A DNA stretch of 34,052 bases. It comes from a virus. Within the stretch, counting starts at the first letter, position 1. Every line of letters begins with the position of its first letter. The stretch is taken from the IMG/VR virus record IMGVR_UViG_3300020421_000078, positions 1 to 34,052 of that record; one strand, 5' to 3'. The notes below the pieces were generated by a model. That model did not search any database, was not told the DNA's origin, and saw only the letters and a list, made by a program, of their open reading frames with translations. The position numbers and the translations under genes were made by a program. Shown here piece by piece: positions 16,946-24,513 of the stretch.

Positions 16946-17586
16946 TAGATTTGTTTGAAGTCGTTGTCAAAAATTGCTAGACCAGCATCGGTTAGAACGT
17001 GATTATACATCTTATCAAATACCGCAGTTGGTAGAGTAACCACATCAGCGCCATACATTAAGCATCGCGATACATGATGTACATCTCGAAGACTTGCAGC
17101 AAGAACTTTAGTTTCTACTCTTTGAGCAGCATACAGACCACCAATAGCACGTACCAGTTCCACACCACTGAGACTATTATCATTCATCCTACCCACGAAT
17201 GGGGAAATGTATGTGGCACCTGCCAATGCGGTCATAACTGCTTGAGCAGCAGAGAAACAAAGAGTAACGTTAGTCTTTATACCTTGCTCAGAGAGAATCT
17301 TACAAGCAATAAGACCTTCTTTAGTCAAAGGCAGTTTGATGGTAACTTCCGAACCAATAGCAATGTATTGCTGTGCATTGGTAATCATTTCATCAGCATT
17401 TTTTCCATCAACTTCTGCTGAAATACTTTCAAAAGAAAATTCTCTTGAAAGCATACGGATGAAATCAAAGTAGTCTACGCCAGATTTACGAATTAGTGTG
17501 GGATTAGTAGTAATACCAGAGACAAGACCCGTCGCATAACGATCAGCAATCTCTGTATAATTAGCAGTGTCTAGAAAAATTTGCAT
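16945..17586 (-). CDS. talC: Transaldolase (TalC/fructose-6-phosphate aldolase-like)
   Basis: 213 residues, the short transaldolase/FSA class usual for cyanophages. Visible motifs are FLDTAN (with Asp6), GITTNPTLI (residues 24-32), the Schiff-base lysine Lys84 in VTIKLP, TLCFSAAQA and ISPFVGRMND. The enzyme moves dihydroxyacetone units between sugar phosphates. In cyanophage-infected cells it is thought to favour the pentose phosphate pathway, supplying NADPH and ribose for nucleotides, which fits the nrdA, nrdB and glutaredoxin genes nearby. It begins a five-gene coupled set (talC, glutaredoxin, antitoxin, permease, 78-residue gene). The start codon has no recognisable Shine-Dalgarno and lies 29 bases from the 3' end of tRNA-Pro, so it may depend on tRNA processing. 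Confidence 0.93.
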   Translation of the reverse strand: MQIFLDTANYTEIADRYATGLVSGITTNPTLIRKSGVDYFDFIRMLSREFSFESISAEVDGKNADEMITNAQQYIAIGSEVTIKLPLTKEGLIACKILSEQGIKTNVTLCFSAAQAVMTALAGATYISPFVGRMNDNSLSGVELVRAIGGLYAAQRVETKVLAASLRDVHHVSRCLMYGADVVTLPTAVFDKMYNHVLTDAGLAIFDNDFKQI

Positions 17587-17615
17587 GTTAGTAAAAGTGT
17601 TGGTGAGTTACCAAA

Positions 17616-17689
17616 TCGGGGTGATAGGATTTGAACCTACGGCATCCGCCTCCCAAAGACGGCGCTCTGCCAAGCTGAGCTACACCCCG
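17616..17689 (-). tRNA. tRNA-Pro (UGG)
   Basis: A full cloverleaf reads from the minus strand: acceptor CGGGGTG/CACCCCG, D-arm GCTC...GAGC, anticodon stem CCGTC/GGCGG with loop TTTGGGA (anticodon TGG) and T-arm GTAGG-TTCAAAT-CCTAT. Discriminator A; CCA is not encoded. It reads CCA codons. Its 5' end overlaps the end of the 68-residue gene by 10 bases, so maturation of the tRNA cuts that message. Confidence 0.95.
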
Positions 17690-17886
17690 ATACGTTGCTC
17701 AACGCTTACGCATTGTTCTTGAAGATTATACTTCAATTTATAGTTGTTTGTCAAGACATAGTATCCATCTATGTCAGAACCATTATCGGTCCATCCATAC
17801 GCTATCACATGTTCACAAATGCCATCAATAGTAAAACATTTTTTTGTGTGTAGATAACTTTCATAACGGTTGTCTAAATCAATCAT
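17680..17886 (-). CDS. Hypothetical protein, 68 aa, overlapping tRNA-Pro
   Basis: A small protein ([18 protein letters not shown]...DGYYVLTNN) with the look of a compact beta-rich domain; I do not recognise it. The start overlaps the stop of the zinc-ribbon gene as ATGA, which argues that it is a real coupled gene. Its last codons run into the 5' end of tRNA-Pro, so RNase P cleavage of the transcript would remove its stop codon. Function unknown. Confidence 0.6.
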   Translation of the reverse strand: MIDLDNRYESYLHTKKCFTIDGICEHVIAYGWTDNGSDIDGYYVLTNNYKLKYNLQEQCVSVEQRIGV

Positions 17887-18131
17887 CGTTCCTCATAGTT
17901 TAATCGACGTACTTTACGTTTGCGTCGTTCCTCCTGATATTTTAGGTCATCAGACGTAAGAATTCCGTTATATTTAATATTTTTTTCATGATTGATTAAC
18001 ACTACTTGCCCTAAATCAATAGCACCAATAGTATCGTCAACAACTCTCATCTGATTAGGACATCCACAGAACTGAACTTTGCTAGTGCTTGTCAGTTCTT
18101 TGCGACATACCTTGCATCTTGCTGTTAACAT
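17883..18131 (-). CDS. Small zinc-ribbon-like protein, 82 aa
   Basis: The N-terminal part has a metal-binding cysteine pattern: Cys6 and Cys9 ([10 protein letters not shown]), then Cys22 and Cys24 (FCGCP). The middle ([11 protein letters not shown]) is followed by a strongly basic tail ([10 protein letters not shown]) that could bind nucleic acid. Proteins of this build are common in marine T4-like phages but have no assigned function that I know of. The gene follows tRNA-Val after 28 bases and is coupled to the next gene by ATGA. A GAGG lies rather far (about 16 bases) upstream. Confidence 0.75.
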   Translation of the reverse strand: MLTARCKVCRKELTSTSKVQFCGCPNQMRVVDDTIGAIDLGQVVLINHEKNIKYNGILTSDDLKYQEERRKRKVRRLNYEER

Positions 18132-18159
18132 TTTTAAGCATTTAACCTCTTTGAGGGAA

Positions 18160-18231
18160 TGGGTGAAGAGGGGATCGAACCCCCGACCGCCTCCGTGTAA
18201 AGGAGATGCTCTACCGCTGAGCTATTCACCC
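18160..18231 (-). tRNA. tRNA-Val (UAC)
   Basis: The cloverleaf has acceptor GGGTGAA/TTCACCC, D-arm GCTC...GAGC, anticodon stem TCTCC/GGAGG with loop TTTACAC (anticodon TAC) and T-arm GGGGG-TTCGATC-CCCTC. Discriminator A, no encoded CCA. It reads GUA codons. Third tRNA in the transcribed order Arg-Leu-Val. Confidence 0.95.
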
Positions 18232-18234
18232 GAG

Positions 18235-18317
18235 TGTCGGCAAGAGGACTTGAACCTCCACGTCATAAAGACACTAGAACCTAAACCTAGCGCGTCTACC
18301 AATTCCGCCATGCCGAC
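18235..18317 (-). tRNA. tRNA-Leu (UAG)
   Basis: A class II tRNA with a long variable arm. It has acceptor GTCGGCA/TGCCGAC, anticodon stem CTAGG/TCTAG with loop TTTAGGT (anticodon TAG) and T-arm GGAGG-TTCAAGT-CCTCT. Discriminator A, no encoded CCA. It reads CUA, a codon often rare in higher-GC marine Synechococcus hosts (family knowledge, not seen here). Three bases separate it from tRNA-Val. Confidence 0.95.
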
Positions 18318-18321
18318 AAGG

Positions 18322-18395
<74 letters not shown>

Positions 18396-18400
18396 ATGAG

Positions 18401-18417
18401 GTGGGGATCACCCCCAC
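18401..18417 (-). other. Stem-loop holding the lysozyme stop codon
   Basis: The minus strand has GTGGGG (18417-18412), loop GTGAT and CCCCAC (18406-18401): a 6-bp GC-rich stem with the TGA stop of the lysozyme gene in the loop. No T run follows, so it is not a standard terminator. It lies 6 bases before tRNA-Arg and could act as a processing or RNA 3'-end stabilising element. Confidence 0.5.
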
Positions 18418-18980
18418 GCAAGTTTTTTGTGGTAATCGTAAGCGTAGATTTCACGATTTCCTTTGATGCCCCATCCTAACCAATAGTACGCAGGAACCAT
18501 GTACTGACGGACAGTTTGTCCACTGCCCTCAAACATAGGAAGATAGCGTTGGAAGGTTGTTTCATTGATCATGAAACGAGTCTGACCTTCTAGTGTGCTA
18601 GGGTCGCAACCATATTTATTACAGAAGGAACCAAGGGCATTATAGCGTCCAATAGAGGTCCACTGAATCAAACCATAACCACCACTAAGACACTCGTGAT
18701 AAGAAACCCTAGCACCACCCTCACAAATGTCAGGGATAAACTTTGATTCCTGTTTGATGTTGCCCATGATGGTAGCAAGGGCATTACGATCAGAGATCTT
18801 GGTGTGTTCTTGAATTTCAGAAAGAACGTACTTTTCTTCTGGAGTACAATCTTCACATTTCCAAGATGGATCGTATTCAACAACAGGAATTTCTGTAACT
18901 TCCTGTTGAACAGTGTAAGTAGTTGCACAGGCAGAACTAGTCAGAGTCAGTGCTGTCAGTGCTAGTGTTGTCGCTTTCAT
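18408..18980 (-). CDS. Exported lysozyme-like protein (phage tail lysozyme type)
   Basis: I start at the ATG at 18980, which gives 190 residues with a clear signal peptide (MKATTLALTALTLTSSACA) and a likely cleavage near residue 19-20; the nearby Cys18 could instead be lipidated, though the lipobox is imperfect. The mature part carries the phage tail-lysozyme pattern: helix ALATIMGNIKQESKFIP with probable catalytic Glu78, and SGGYGLIQWTSIGRYNAL (residues 99-116), which matches the GYGL.QWT..R motif. It should cleave peptidoglycan, and export by the signal peptide suggests lysis rather than tail entry. A cysteine pair (Cys42, Cys45) and further cysteines would suit periplasmic disulfides. It overlaps the GIY-YIG gene by 44 bases and has no obvious Shine-Dalgarno. 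Confidence 0.85.
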   Translation of the reverse strand: MKATTLALTALTLTSSACATTYTVQQEVTEIPVVEYDPSWKCEDCTPEEKYVLSEIQEHTKISDRNALATIMGNIKQESKFIPDICEGGARVSYHECLSGGYGLIQWTSIGRYNALGSFCNKYGCDPSTLEGQTRFMINETTFQRYLPMFEGSGQTVRQYMVPAYYWLGWGIKGNREIYAYDYHKKLAWG

Positions 18981-19431
18981 GATAATCAAAATAGTCTTTA
19001 CGGTAGTACCTTCCGAGGATATTGCTATTGTAGTACGCTGGCGTACCGTTGTCAAGGGCTTTGGTCAGAACGTCGTGAAGAAAGAGTTGACGGGTTTCTT
19101 CGTAGTTGACCCTTCCAGGTGTCCCGTGTAAGGAGAGGATTTCTCTAGTAAAAGCGTCCCGTCCATATTTTTTAACATCTGCTTTAAGCTCGTCAGAACT
19201 TCCGTAGTAGTTCTGCCAGTTACTTTCAGATGTAACTCTTCGCCGTCTGGTAGTACCAGCATTACTTCTAGGCTTTCGTTTTTGCCAGAAATATTTTCTA
19301 CCGATGTAGGCACGGTTCGTGGTGCTACAGGTAATCTTGTAAACAAAACCGTAGTGGTCCCCAACATCGCACCGATTAAAAGGGGACTCCAAATATGTCC
19401 AGGGATTCGGATATTCTTCATTTTGTTCCAC
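18937..19431 (-). CDS. GIY-YIG-type endonuclease-like protein (Seg-like)
   Basis: 164 residues starting at GTG (19431). The GIY-YIG core is visible: GFVYKITCSTTNRAYIG, with the paired FVY and YIG elements 11 residues apart, then RKYFWQKRK, SNWQNYYGSSDELKADV and GRDAFTREIL with its Arg and Glu. The C-terminal part (NILGRYYRKDYFD) also resembles phage Seg-like proteins, followed by an acidic Ser/Asp/Thr tail. Such enzymes cut DNA and are often mobile or make host DNA breaks. The start is weak: GTG, with the only good Shine-Dalgarno (GGAG) 16 bases upstream and better placed for an ATG in another frame. Whether this protein is made in quantity is therefore open. Confidence 0.75.
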   Translation of the reverse strand: MEQNEEYPNPWTYLESPFNRCDVGDHYGFVYKITCSTTNRAYIGRKYFWQKRKPRSNAGTTRRRRVTSESNWQNYYGSSDELKADVKKYGRDAFTREILSLHGTPGRVNYEETRQLFLHDVLTKALDNGTPAYYNSNILGRYYRKDYFDYHESDNTSTDSTDSD

Positions 19432-19439
19432 ATGTTCAT
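19065..19439 (-). CDS. Possible overlapping gene: membrane-anchored protein, 124 aa
   Basis: This frame lies almost wholly inside the GIY-YIG gene in a different minus-strand frame. It has the best start signal in the locus: GGAG, 8 bases, ATG. The product has one N-terminal membrane segment (WSPLLIGAMLGTTTVLF) followed by a soluble part that looks like a real domain: SLEVMLVLPDGEELHLKV strand-turn-strand, then a helix EVLTSLKQMLKNM. Shadow frames can look good by chance, and I know no homologue, so this remains a candidate. An N-terminal anchor with a periplasmic part, next to a lysozyme, would suit a lysis accessory protein. Confidence 0.35.
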   Translation of the reverse strand: MNMWNKMKNIRIPGHIWSPLLIGAMLGTTTVLFTRLPVAPRTVPTSVENISGKNESLEVMLVLPDGEELHLKVTGRTTTEVLTSLKQMLKNMDGTLLLEKSSPYTGHLEGSTTKKPVNSFFTTF

Positions 19440-19454
19440 GATGTTATCTCCAAT

Positions 19455-19461
19455 TATTTAG
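19455..19461 (-). promoter_or_regulatory. Late promoter motif CTAAATA before the nuclease/lysozyme genes
   Basis: The minus strand reads CTAAATA directly after the TAA stop of the 63-residue gene and 15 bases before the ATG of the nested 124-residue frame. GGAG follows 4 bases after the motif. A late promoter here would suit lysozyme expression. If transcription starts about 6 bases after the motif, the Shine-Dalgarno would be almost at the 5' end, which weakens the case. Confidence 0.4.
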
Positions 19462-19653
19462 TTAGTCCCATGGGTCTGGTACTTGAGGTACATTGCGCCT
19501 AGGAACCACGCCTCGCTTAGAGACTGTGGTCCCTTCATTATCACCTGTGCTTGTTTGTCGCTTACGTTTGGATCTTGTAATGCCTTCACCTTCCAACCAG
19601 GCAAAGATTTTTCTGTCATAGTTGGAAACCAGCGAACGTATCTTTCTCAACAT
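19462..19653 (-). CDS. Small basic protein, 63 aa
   Basis: 63 residues, strongly basic in the middle (RSKRKRQ, SKRGVVPRRN), with an N-terminal helix (MLRKIRSLVSNYDRKIFAWLEGEG) and an acidic-proline end (PQVPDPWD). It starts within the last 38 bases of nrdB in another frame; there is no alternative Met, and the ribosome site is weak. It fills the only gap between nrdB and the nuclease locus, which favours a real gene. I do not recognise it. The basic character suggests nucleic-acid or membrane-surface binding. Confidence 0.55.
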   Translation of the reverse strand: MLRKIRSLVSNYDRKIFAWLEGEGITRSKRKRQTSTGDNEGTTVSKRGVVPRRNVPQVPDPWD

Positions 19654-20803
19654 CTTGTTTAATGCTCCCGATAAGGTATGATTCTACTTCTGTTTCTTGA
19701 GGAGCAACCTGCATACCCTTAGAAGATAACCAGTGCTCTGTCCATGGTAGAGGATTGTTAGTAATAGGGGTGTCAAACACCGCCTTAAATCCAATAGATC
19801 TCAAACGACGATTAGCAGTCCACTCAACATACTTAGCAAGAAGTTTATCATTGAGACCAATCATAGAACCATCTTTGAAAAGATATTCTGCCCACTGTTT
19901 TTCTTCTTCAACACATTCTTTGAACATACTGTATACATTAAGTTCCTCTTCCTTGGCAATCTTTACCATGTCAGGGTCATCACCATCACGCCACTTGTTC
20001 AAAATGTTTTGAGTGACTGTCATGTGTTGTGATTCATCTCTAGCGATGAGTCCAATAATCTTAGCACTACCCTCCAACAGTTTAAGTTCACCAAAAGCAA
20101 ACGAACAAGCAAACGATACGTAAAATCTAACTCCCTCAAGGATATAGACATTAGCGACTGCTCGATATAATTTTCTCTTGAGTTCATATAGTTCTCCCTG
20201 TGCCATAGGAACTTCATCCAGAGCATGTTCCCACATTCTTCCAGCACCCCACTCCTGTGCTGCTCGTAGAAACTCATCATAGGCACGAGTTACTGACTGT
20301 GCTCTCTGTAAAATCTTCTCGTCTTGTAGAATCTTATCAAAAACCTCAGAAGGATCCGCATATACATTCTTAATGATGTGAGTATAAGAACGACTGTGAA
20401 TCATCTCCATGGTCTGCCAGATGTTCATACATCCTTCTAACTCAGGTAGTGAACAGTAAGGCATAAAAGCCATCCCAGGACCACGCCCTTGTACAGAATC
20501 CAGGAGGATCTGGTACTTAAGGTTACTAGTGAAGATGTGCTTTTGTGCTTCATTAAGTGTCTGATAGTCGGCACGATCTTTCTGTAGTGATACTTCTTCT
20601 GGACGCCAAAAGAATCCAAGTTGTTGCTGTGTTAGTTTATCAAACACAGGATACTTAAACTTATCATATCGTTGAACCCCAAGAGGGGGTCCAAAGAACA
20701 TTTTTTGTTTTGTGCCGTCAATGATATCGGTATTAAATACCGTCATTCCTTCTACTTTAGTACGCATGGGTTCACCGTTTGCTCTAAATTTTGCAACTGT
20801 CAC
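19616..20803 (-). CDS. nrdB: Ribonucleotide reductase class Ia, beta subunit
   Basis: 395 residues. All di-iron ligands are visible: Asp79 (RADYQ), Glu133 and His136 (MEMIHSRSYTH), Glu223 (LEGVRFY), and Glu257 and His260 (ARDESQH). The radical-bearing Tyr140 lies in HSRSYTH, so this is a tyrosyl-radical class Ia subunit like T4 NrdB. With NrdA it turns ribonucleotides into deoxyribonucleotides for phage DNA synthesis. Its ATG overlaps the end of nrdA by 20 bases. The C-terminal peptide (DVEKDTFAGFQL) is the usual NrdA-binding tail. Confidence 0.96.
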   Translation of the reverse strand: MTVAKFRANGEPMRTKVEGMTVFNTDIIDGTKQKMFFGPPLGVQRYDKFKYPVFDKLTQQQLGFFWRPEEVSLQKDRADYQTLNEAQKHIFTSNLKYQILLDSVQGRGPGMAFMPYCSLPELEGCMNIWQTMEMIHSRSYTHIIKNVYADPSEVFDKILQDEKILQRAQSVTRAYDEFLRAAQEWGAGRMWEHALDEVPMAQGELYELKRKLYRAVANVYILEGVRFYVSFACSFAFGELKLLEGSAKIIGLIARDESQHMTVTQNILNKWRDGDDPDMVKIAKEEELNVYSMFKECVEEEKQWAEYLFKDGSMIGLNDKLLAKYVEWTANRRLRSIGFKAVFDTPITNNPLPWTEHWLSSKGMQVAPQETEVESYLIGSIKQDVEKDTFAGFQL

Positions 20804-23105
20804 AGTCGTCCTCCTCGGTCTCTAGAATTTGGGATAGTAAGTCTTCGATTGATTCTTTTTTCTCTTCTGTTAGTTGTGGTTCCTCTCCTTTTTGATCATA
20901 GGTGTTCTGATAATAAGAAGTTTTCCATCCATACTTGTATGTTGTCAGGAAATCATTCGCCATAACAGAAACTGGCACCTCATTGTTGTCATAGTTCTCT
21001 GGATTATAACTCCAGTTGCCAGAAATTGCTTGATCAAAGAACTTCTGCATAGCAGCGACAACTTTGATATAACCATCGTTGTCTTTCATATCCCATAGCA
21101 AAGTATAATTGTTCTTTAGCGAACCATACTGTGGAACAATTTGCTTAAGAGGTCCTTTCTTGGATTTTTTAACGGACAAGTACGCCCTAGGGGGTTCAAT
21201 TCCGTTTGTGGCATTTGACACAACGGAACTGCTTTCCGATGGCATCTGTGCGGACAATGTGCTGTGTCGTAATCCATAGGTGGTGATAGATGTCCTAAGA
21301 GATTCCCAATCATGATTTAATTCACTCCCACAGAACTCATCGATATCACGCTTGTAAGTATCGATTGGGAGGATACCGTCTGCATACTTGGTTCTATCAA
21401 AATATCCACACTTGCCCTTCTCTTTAGCGATTTGGTTGCTTGACTTGAGCAAGTAATATTGGAAAGATTCAGACAAGTCATGGACGAGTTTCCATGCTGC
21501 TGGGTCATCGTAGTGTTCTCCATTTTTTGCTAGGTAATGTGCTAAACCGATATAACCAATACCAAGAGAACGGCGATTCTTGGTGCTCAATTCTGCTGCT
21601 GCGACAGGATATTCCTGGTAATCTACCAGTTCTTCCAGACCACGAACAGCAAGATCACAGATTTCTTCAAGTTCATCTTTCTTAGAGACCTTACCCACGT
21701 TAACAGCAGAGAGAATACAGAGTGCGATTTCACCATTAGGATCATCAATGTGCTGTAGTGGTTTAGTGGGCAGTGTAATCTCCTGACAAAGATTACTCAT
21801 GTAAACTTTGTCTTTAAAAGAAGAATGCTCATTACAATGGTCGATGTTCATAATGTACAGACGACCAGTTTCTGCTCTCTCTTTCAAGAGATCTAAAATA
21901 AGTTCTTGAGCACCAATAGTTTTCTTTGGAATAGATCCATCAGATTCATAACGTGTATAGAGATCATCAAAAGCGTCAGTCCCAAAAGCATCATACAAAC
22001 CTGGGACATCGTGAGGACTGAATAGTGAGATATCTCCATTTTGGATGAATCTTGCATAGAAGAGTTTGGAGATTTGGATGCTGTAATCAAGTTTTCTGAC
22101 ACGGTTATCCTCCGTACCTTTATTATTTTTGAGAACAAGAATGTCCTCTATTTCTTGGTGCCAGATTGGGAAGTGGACGGTTGCGGATCCACCTCTAATC
22201 CCATTTTGCGTGCAGCATCGTACAGTTGATTCAAATTTTTTAAGGAAAGGAACAACACCCGTGTGCTGTACTTCTCCACCTCTGATTTTAGAGTTGATTC
22301 CACGGATGCGACCCGCGTTGATACCGATACCCGCCCTCTGTGCAACATATCTGCCGATAGCCATATCAGAACTAAAGATGCTATCGAGGGTGTCATCAGA
22401 ATCAACAAGAACACAGCTAGCAAATTGTCTAAGTGGTGTTCGCACCCCTGCCATGATGGGGGTTGGGATGTTGATTTTGTGCTTGCTGATGGCGTTGTAG
22501 TATTTTCGGACATACTCAAGTCTTGTTTCCTTAGGATATTTTTGGAAGAGAGTTGCCGCAATCATCATATACATGTACTGAGGAGTCTCGTACATCTCAC
22601 CACAACTACGATCCTGAACCAAATACTTATCTACTACCTGGCGAAGACCAGCATATGTAAATAGCATATCTCGTTCGTGATCAATCCAAGAATTAATCTT
22701 TGACCACTCATCTTCGTCGTAATTATCTAGGATTTCAGAATCATAAACGCCTTTGTTTACACATTGTTGTGCGTGATCAAAGACAGAAGGATATCCATCA
22801 ACCCACGAAGGACCAAAGACTTGTTTGCGAACTCCAAACAATAGCAAACGAGCAGCAACAAATTGATAGTTAGGATTCTCCAAACTAATCAAGTCACTAG
22901 CAGAACGTACTAGGATCTCCTGAATGTCCTTTGTCTCGATGCCATCGAAGAACTGGAGACCAGAGTTCATCTCCACCTGAGAGGCGCTTACGCCGCTCCC
23001 TAGACCCTCGCAAGCCTCGTCAACCATCTTATGGATCTTATCGAGGTTAAGACCCTCTACAGCGCCACTGCGCTTCTGTACTTTAATTCCAACTCCGTTT
23101 GTCAT
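20784..23105 (-). CDS. nrdA: Ribonucleotide reductase class Ia, alpha subunit
   Basis: 773 residues from the ATG at 23105, which overlaps the primase stop as ATGA; a longer TTG start at 23117 is less likely. Residues 7-95 form an ATP-cone (VQKRSGAVEGLNLDKIHKM). The active site has the redox pair Cys231 (FASCVLV) and Cys463 (ALCILSAVN) and the N438-C440-E442 triad (SNLCQEITLP). The tail ends DDCDSCKI, the Cys pair that glutaredoxin or thioredoxin re-reduces. It supplies dNTPs together with NrdB and presumably the phage glutaredoxin encoded at 16703-16945. Length and order (primase-nrdA-nrdB) agree with cyanomyoviruses. Confidence 0.96.
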   Translation of the reverse strand: MTNGVGIKVQKRSGAVEGLNLDKIHKMVDEACEGLGSGVSASQVEMNSGLQFFDGIETKDIQEILVRSASDLISLENPNYQFVAARLLLFGVRKQVFGPSWVDGYPSVFDHAQQCVNKGVYDSEILDNYDEDEWSKINSWIDHERDMLFTYAGLRQVVDKYLVQDRSCGEMYETPQYMYMMIAATLFQKYPKETRLEYVRKYYNAISKHKINIPTPIMAGVRTPLRQFASCVLVDSDDTLDSIFSSDMAIGRYVAQRAGIGINAGRIRGINSKIRGGEVQHTGVVPFLKKFESTVRCCTQNGIRGGSATVHFPIWHQEIEDILVLKNNKGTEDNRVRKLDYSIQISKLFYARFIQNGDISLFSPHDVPGLYDAFGTDAFDDLYTRYESDGSIPKKTIGAQELILDLLKERAETGRLYIMNIDHCNEHSSFKDKVYMSNLCQEITLPTKPLQHIDDPNGEIALCILSAVNVGKVSKKDELEEICDLAVRGLEELVDYQEYPVAAAELSTKNRRSLGIGYIGLAHYLAKNGEHYDDPAAWKLVHDLSESFQYYLLKSSNQIAKEKGKCGYFDRTKYADGILPIDTYKRDIDEFCGSELNHDWESLRTSITTYGLRHSTLSAQMPSESSSVVSNATNGIEPPRAYLSVKKSKKGPLKQIVPQYGSLKNNYTLLWDMKDNDGYIKVVAAMQKFFDQAISGNWSYNPENYDNNEVPVSVMANDFLTTYKYGWKTSYYQNTYDQKGEEPQLTEEKKESIEDLLSQILETEEDDCDSCKI

Positions 23106-24091
23106 ACTTTTTTCCAATCGTTAAATTTGAGGGTTGCAGTTAATCCCTGATAGACATTAGAGTCTACCAGTGTTTGTACGTCATGTCCAGCAAGGTACAT
23201 GTCGTTTATGTCTTTTTGTTGTATTTTTTTAGGCCAGATAACTACCTGATCTCCTCGGTCAATGACTTTGGAGATTCGGGCGACAATTTCTCTGTTGCGT
23301 GGTTCATTATCAAAAATCCAAATATGATTGCTCCAACCAAACGTCCGAACATCAGCATCGGACCCAGCCATAGCAACAGAGTTTTCAAGGAAGGTCGCAT
23401 CAAATGGTCCCTCTACAATATAAACAGGTTTGTCGTTTTTTATTCTATCCAGTCCGAAGATCTTTGGGTGTTCTTCGTCTAGCATGATCGTGATGTATCT
23501 TAGTTTTGCCTTAGGGGCGAGCGATCTGCCTTGGTATCCAAACAGGTTACCTTCTTTGTCTCGGAATGGAATAATAATGCGTGGAGAATCTTGTCTGAGA
23601 TTGTCAAACATCTTCTTTTGTTCATTTGTCCAAGCCTTAAACTTGGGACAATAATAGAAGTAATTTAGATCTTTGATTCCTCTCTTCTCAAGATATTCTC
23701 GTGCTGGGTGAGAAATATTTAGGTCAGAAATTTTCTCTAAATCTGTATCTCTCTTAACAAATTTTGGTGTGGTGAAATTAAACTTTGGATTGGGTACGGT
23801 GGTATGCTTTCCAGTCCTACCTTCTTTGAATTTCTCCATGACATATTGATCATGGAGATGTATGTCTTGATCCTTTAAAAAGTTAGCAAGCGTTCTACCC
23901 ATGCCACAATTGTGGCATTTGTACACAAAGTCATTCTTAATCTTGAACAAATATCCCCTCGCTTTATTGCGTCTCTTTTGCGAATCACCACAGTACGGAC
24001 ACCTGAAATTGTACAGGTCTGCCTTCTTGCGACTGAAAAGAGTCAAGCGAGGGGATATTAAATTTATATACTTGACTTCAAGAAAACTCAC
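23102..24091 (-). CDS. 61: DNA primase (T4 gp61-like)
   Basis: 329 residues. The N-terminus has a zinc-binding site Cys31-x2-Cys34 (CPYCG) and Cys59-x2-Cys62 (CHNC). The TOPRIM catalytic part has YIVEGPFDA (Glu227) and WIFDNE (Asp261 and Glu263). It makes RNA primers for lagging-strand synthesis and works with the gp41 helicase encoded at 31390-32778. The start overlaps the end of the coiled-coil membrane protein gene by 14 bases. The family assignment is clear; the symbol is by T4 convention. Confidence 0.92.
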   Translation of the reverse strand: MSFLEVKYINLISPRLTLFSRKKADLYNFRCPYCGDSQKRRNKARGYLFKIKNDFVYKCHNCGMGRTLANFLKDQDIHLHDQYVMEKFKEGRTGKHTTVPNPKFNFTTPKFVKRDTDLEKISDLNISHPAREYLEKRGIKDLNYFYYCPKFKAWTNEQKKMFDNLRQDSPRIIIPFRDKEGNLFGYQGRSLAPKAKLRYITIMLDEEHPKIFGLDRIKNDKPVYIVEGPFDATFLENSVAMAGSDADVRTFGWSNHIWIFDNEPRNREIVARISKVIDRGDQVVIWPKKIQQKDINDMYLAGHDVQTLVDSNVYQGLTATLKFNDWKKV

Positions 24092-24512
24092 TAACGGGCA
24101 TCACCACTGTAGACAGTGTACCAGCGGTTGCTTGTGGTGTCAATGTTTTAATGATAGGTGGAACCACTTGTAACACTGCCACAAGGGTCGCAAGCACAGC
24201 ACCAGCACCAATTACAAATTTAGCATTTACATCTACTTTCTTTTGTATGGTAGATATTCTGTCATGCACCGTTTCTATATCTTTTCCATGTCGATCTTTC
24301 ATCTCCTCAAGCATGTTGATGATAAGTTGATCAGCACGTTCAGATTCATCCAAACGGTTTTCATGACGCTCCAAGATAACGGCAACTCTATTGCTATTTT
24401 CTGAGATTGTGCCTACTGCTCTTTCAAGTTTATCAAGCATCTCTTTCGAGAGGTCTTCATATATACCAAGTTTTGATTCTAAAACTGCTAGTTTACCAAG
24501 ACCAAAGGCCAT
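24078..24512 (-). CDS. Membrane-anchored coiled-coil protein, 144 aa
   Basis: I prefer the ATG at 24512 (MAFGLGKLAVLESKLG) because AAGGA stands 9 bases before it; an ATG 9 bases further upstream overlaps the previous gene but has the ribosome site too close. Residues about 10-92 are a long charged helix with heptad-like spacing (LESKLGIYEDLSKEMLDKL, HDRISTIQKKV). A single hydrophobic segment (about 99-122, FVIGAGAVLATLVAVLQVV) is followed by a short Pro/Thr-rich end. The build is that of a tail-anchored membrane protein. Conserved in marine T4-like phages by my recollection, without a known function. An i-spanin or holin-like role is possible but unproven, since the membrane segment is C-terminal. 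Confidence 0.8.
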   Translation of the reverse strand: MAFGLGKLAVLESKLGIYEDLSKEMLDKLERAVGTISENSNRVAVILERHENRLDESERADQLIINMLEEMKDRHGKDIETVHDRISTIQKKVDVNAKFVIGAGAVLATLVAVLQVVPPIIKTLTPQATAGTLSTVVMPVSEFS

Positions 24513-24513
24513 C

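Noticed and set aside
18396-18420. Terminator after the lysozyme gene
   Set aside because: The stem is good, but no T run follows, and the tRNA genes directly downstream are probably on the same transcript.
22129-22664. Several 120-140 codon frames on both strands within nrdA
   Set aside because: nrdA is fully recognisable here with its catalytic residues; the others show no protein-like pattern or start signals.
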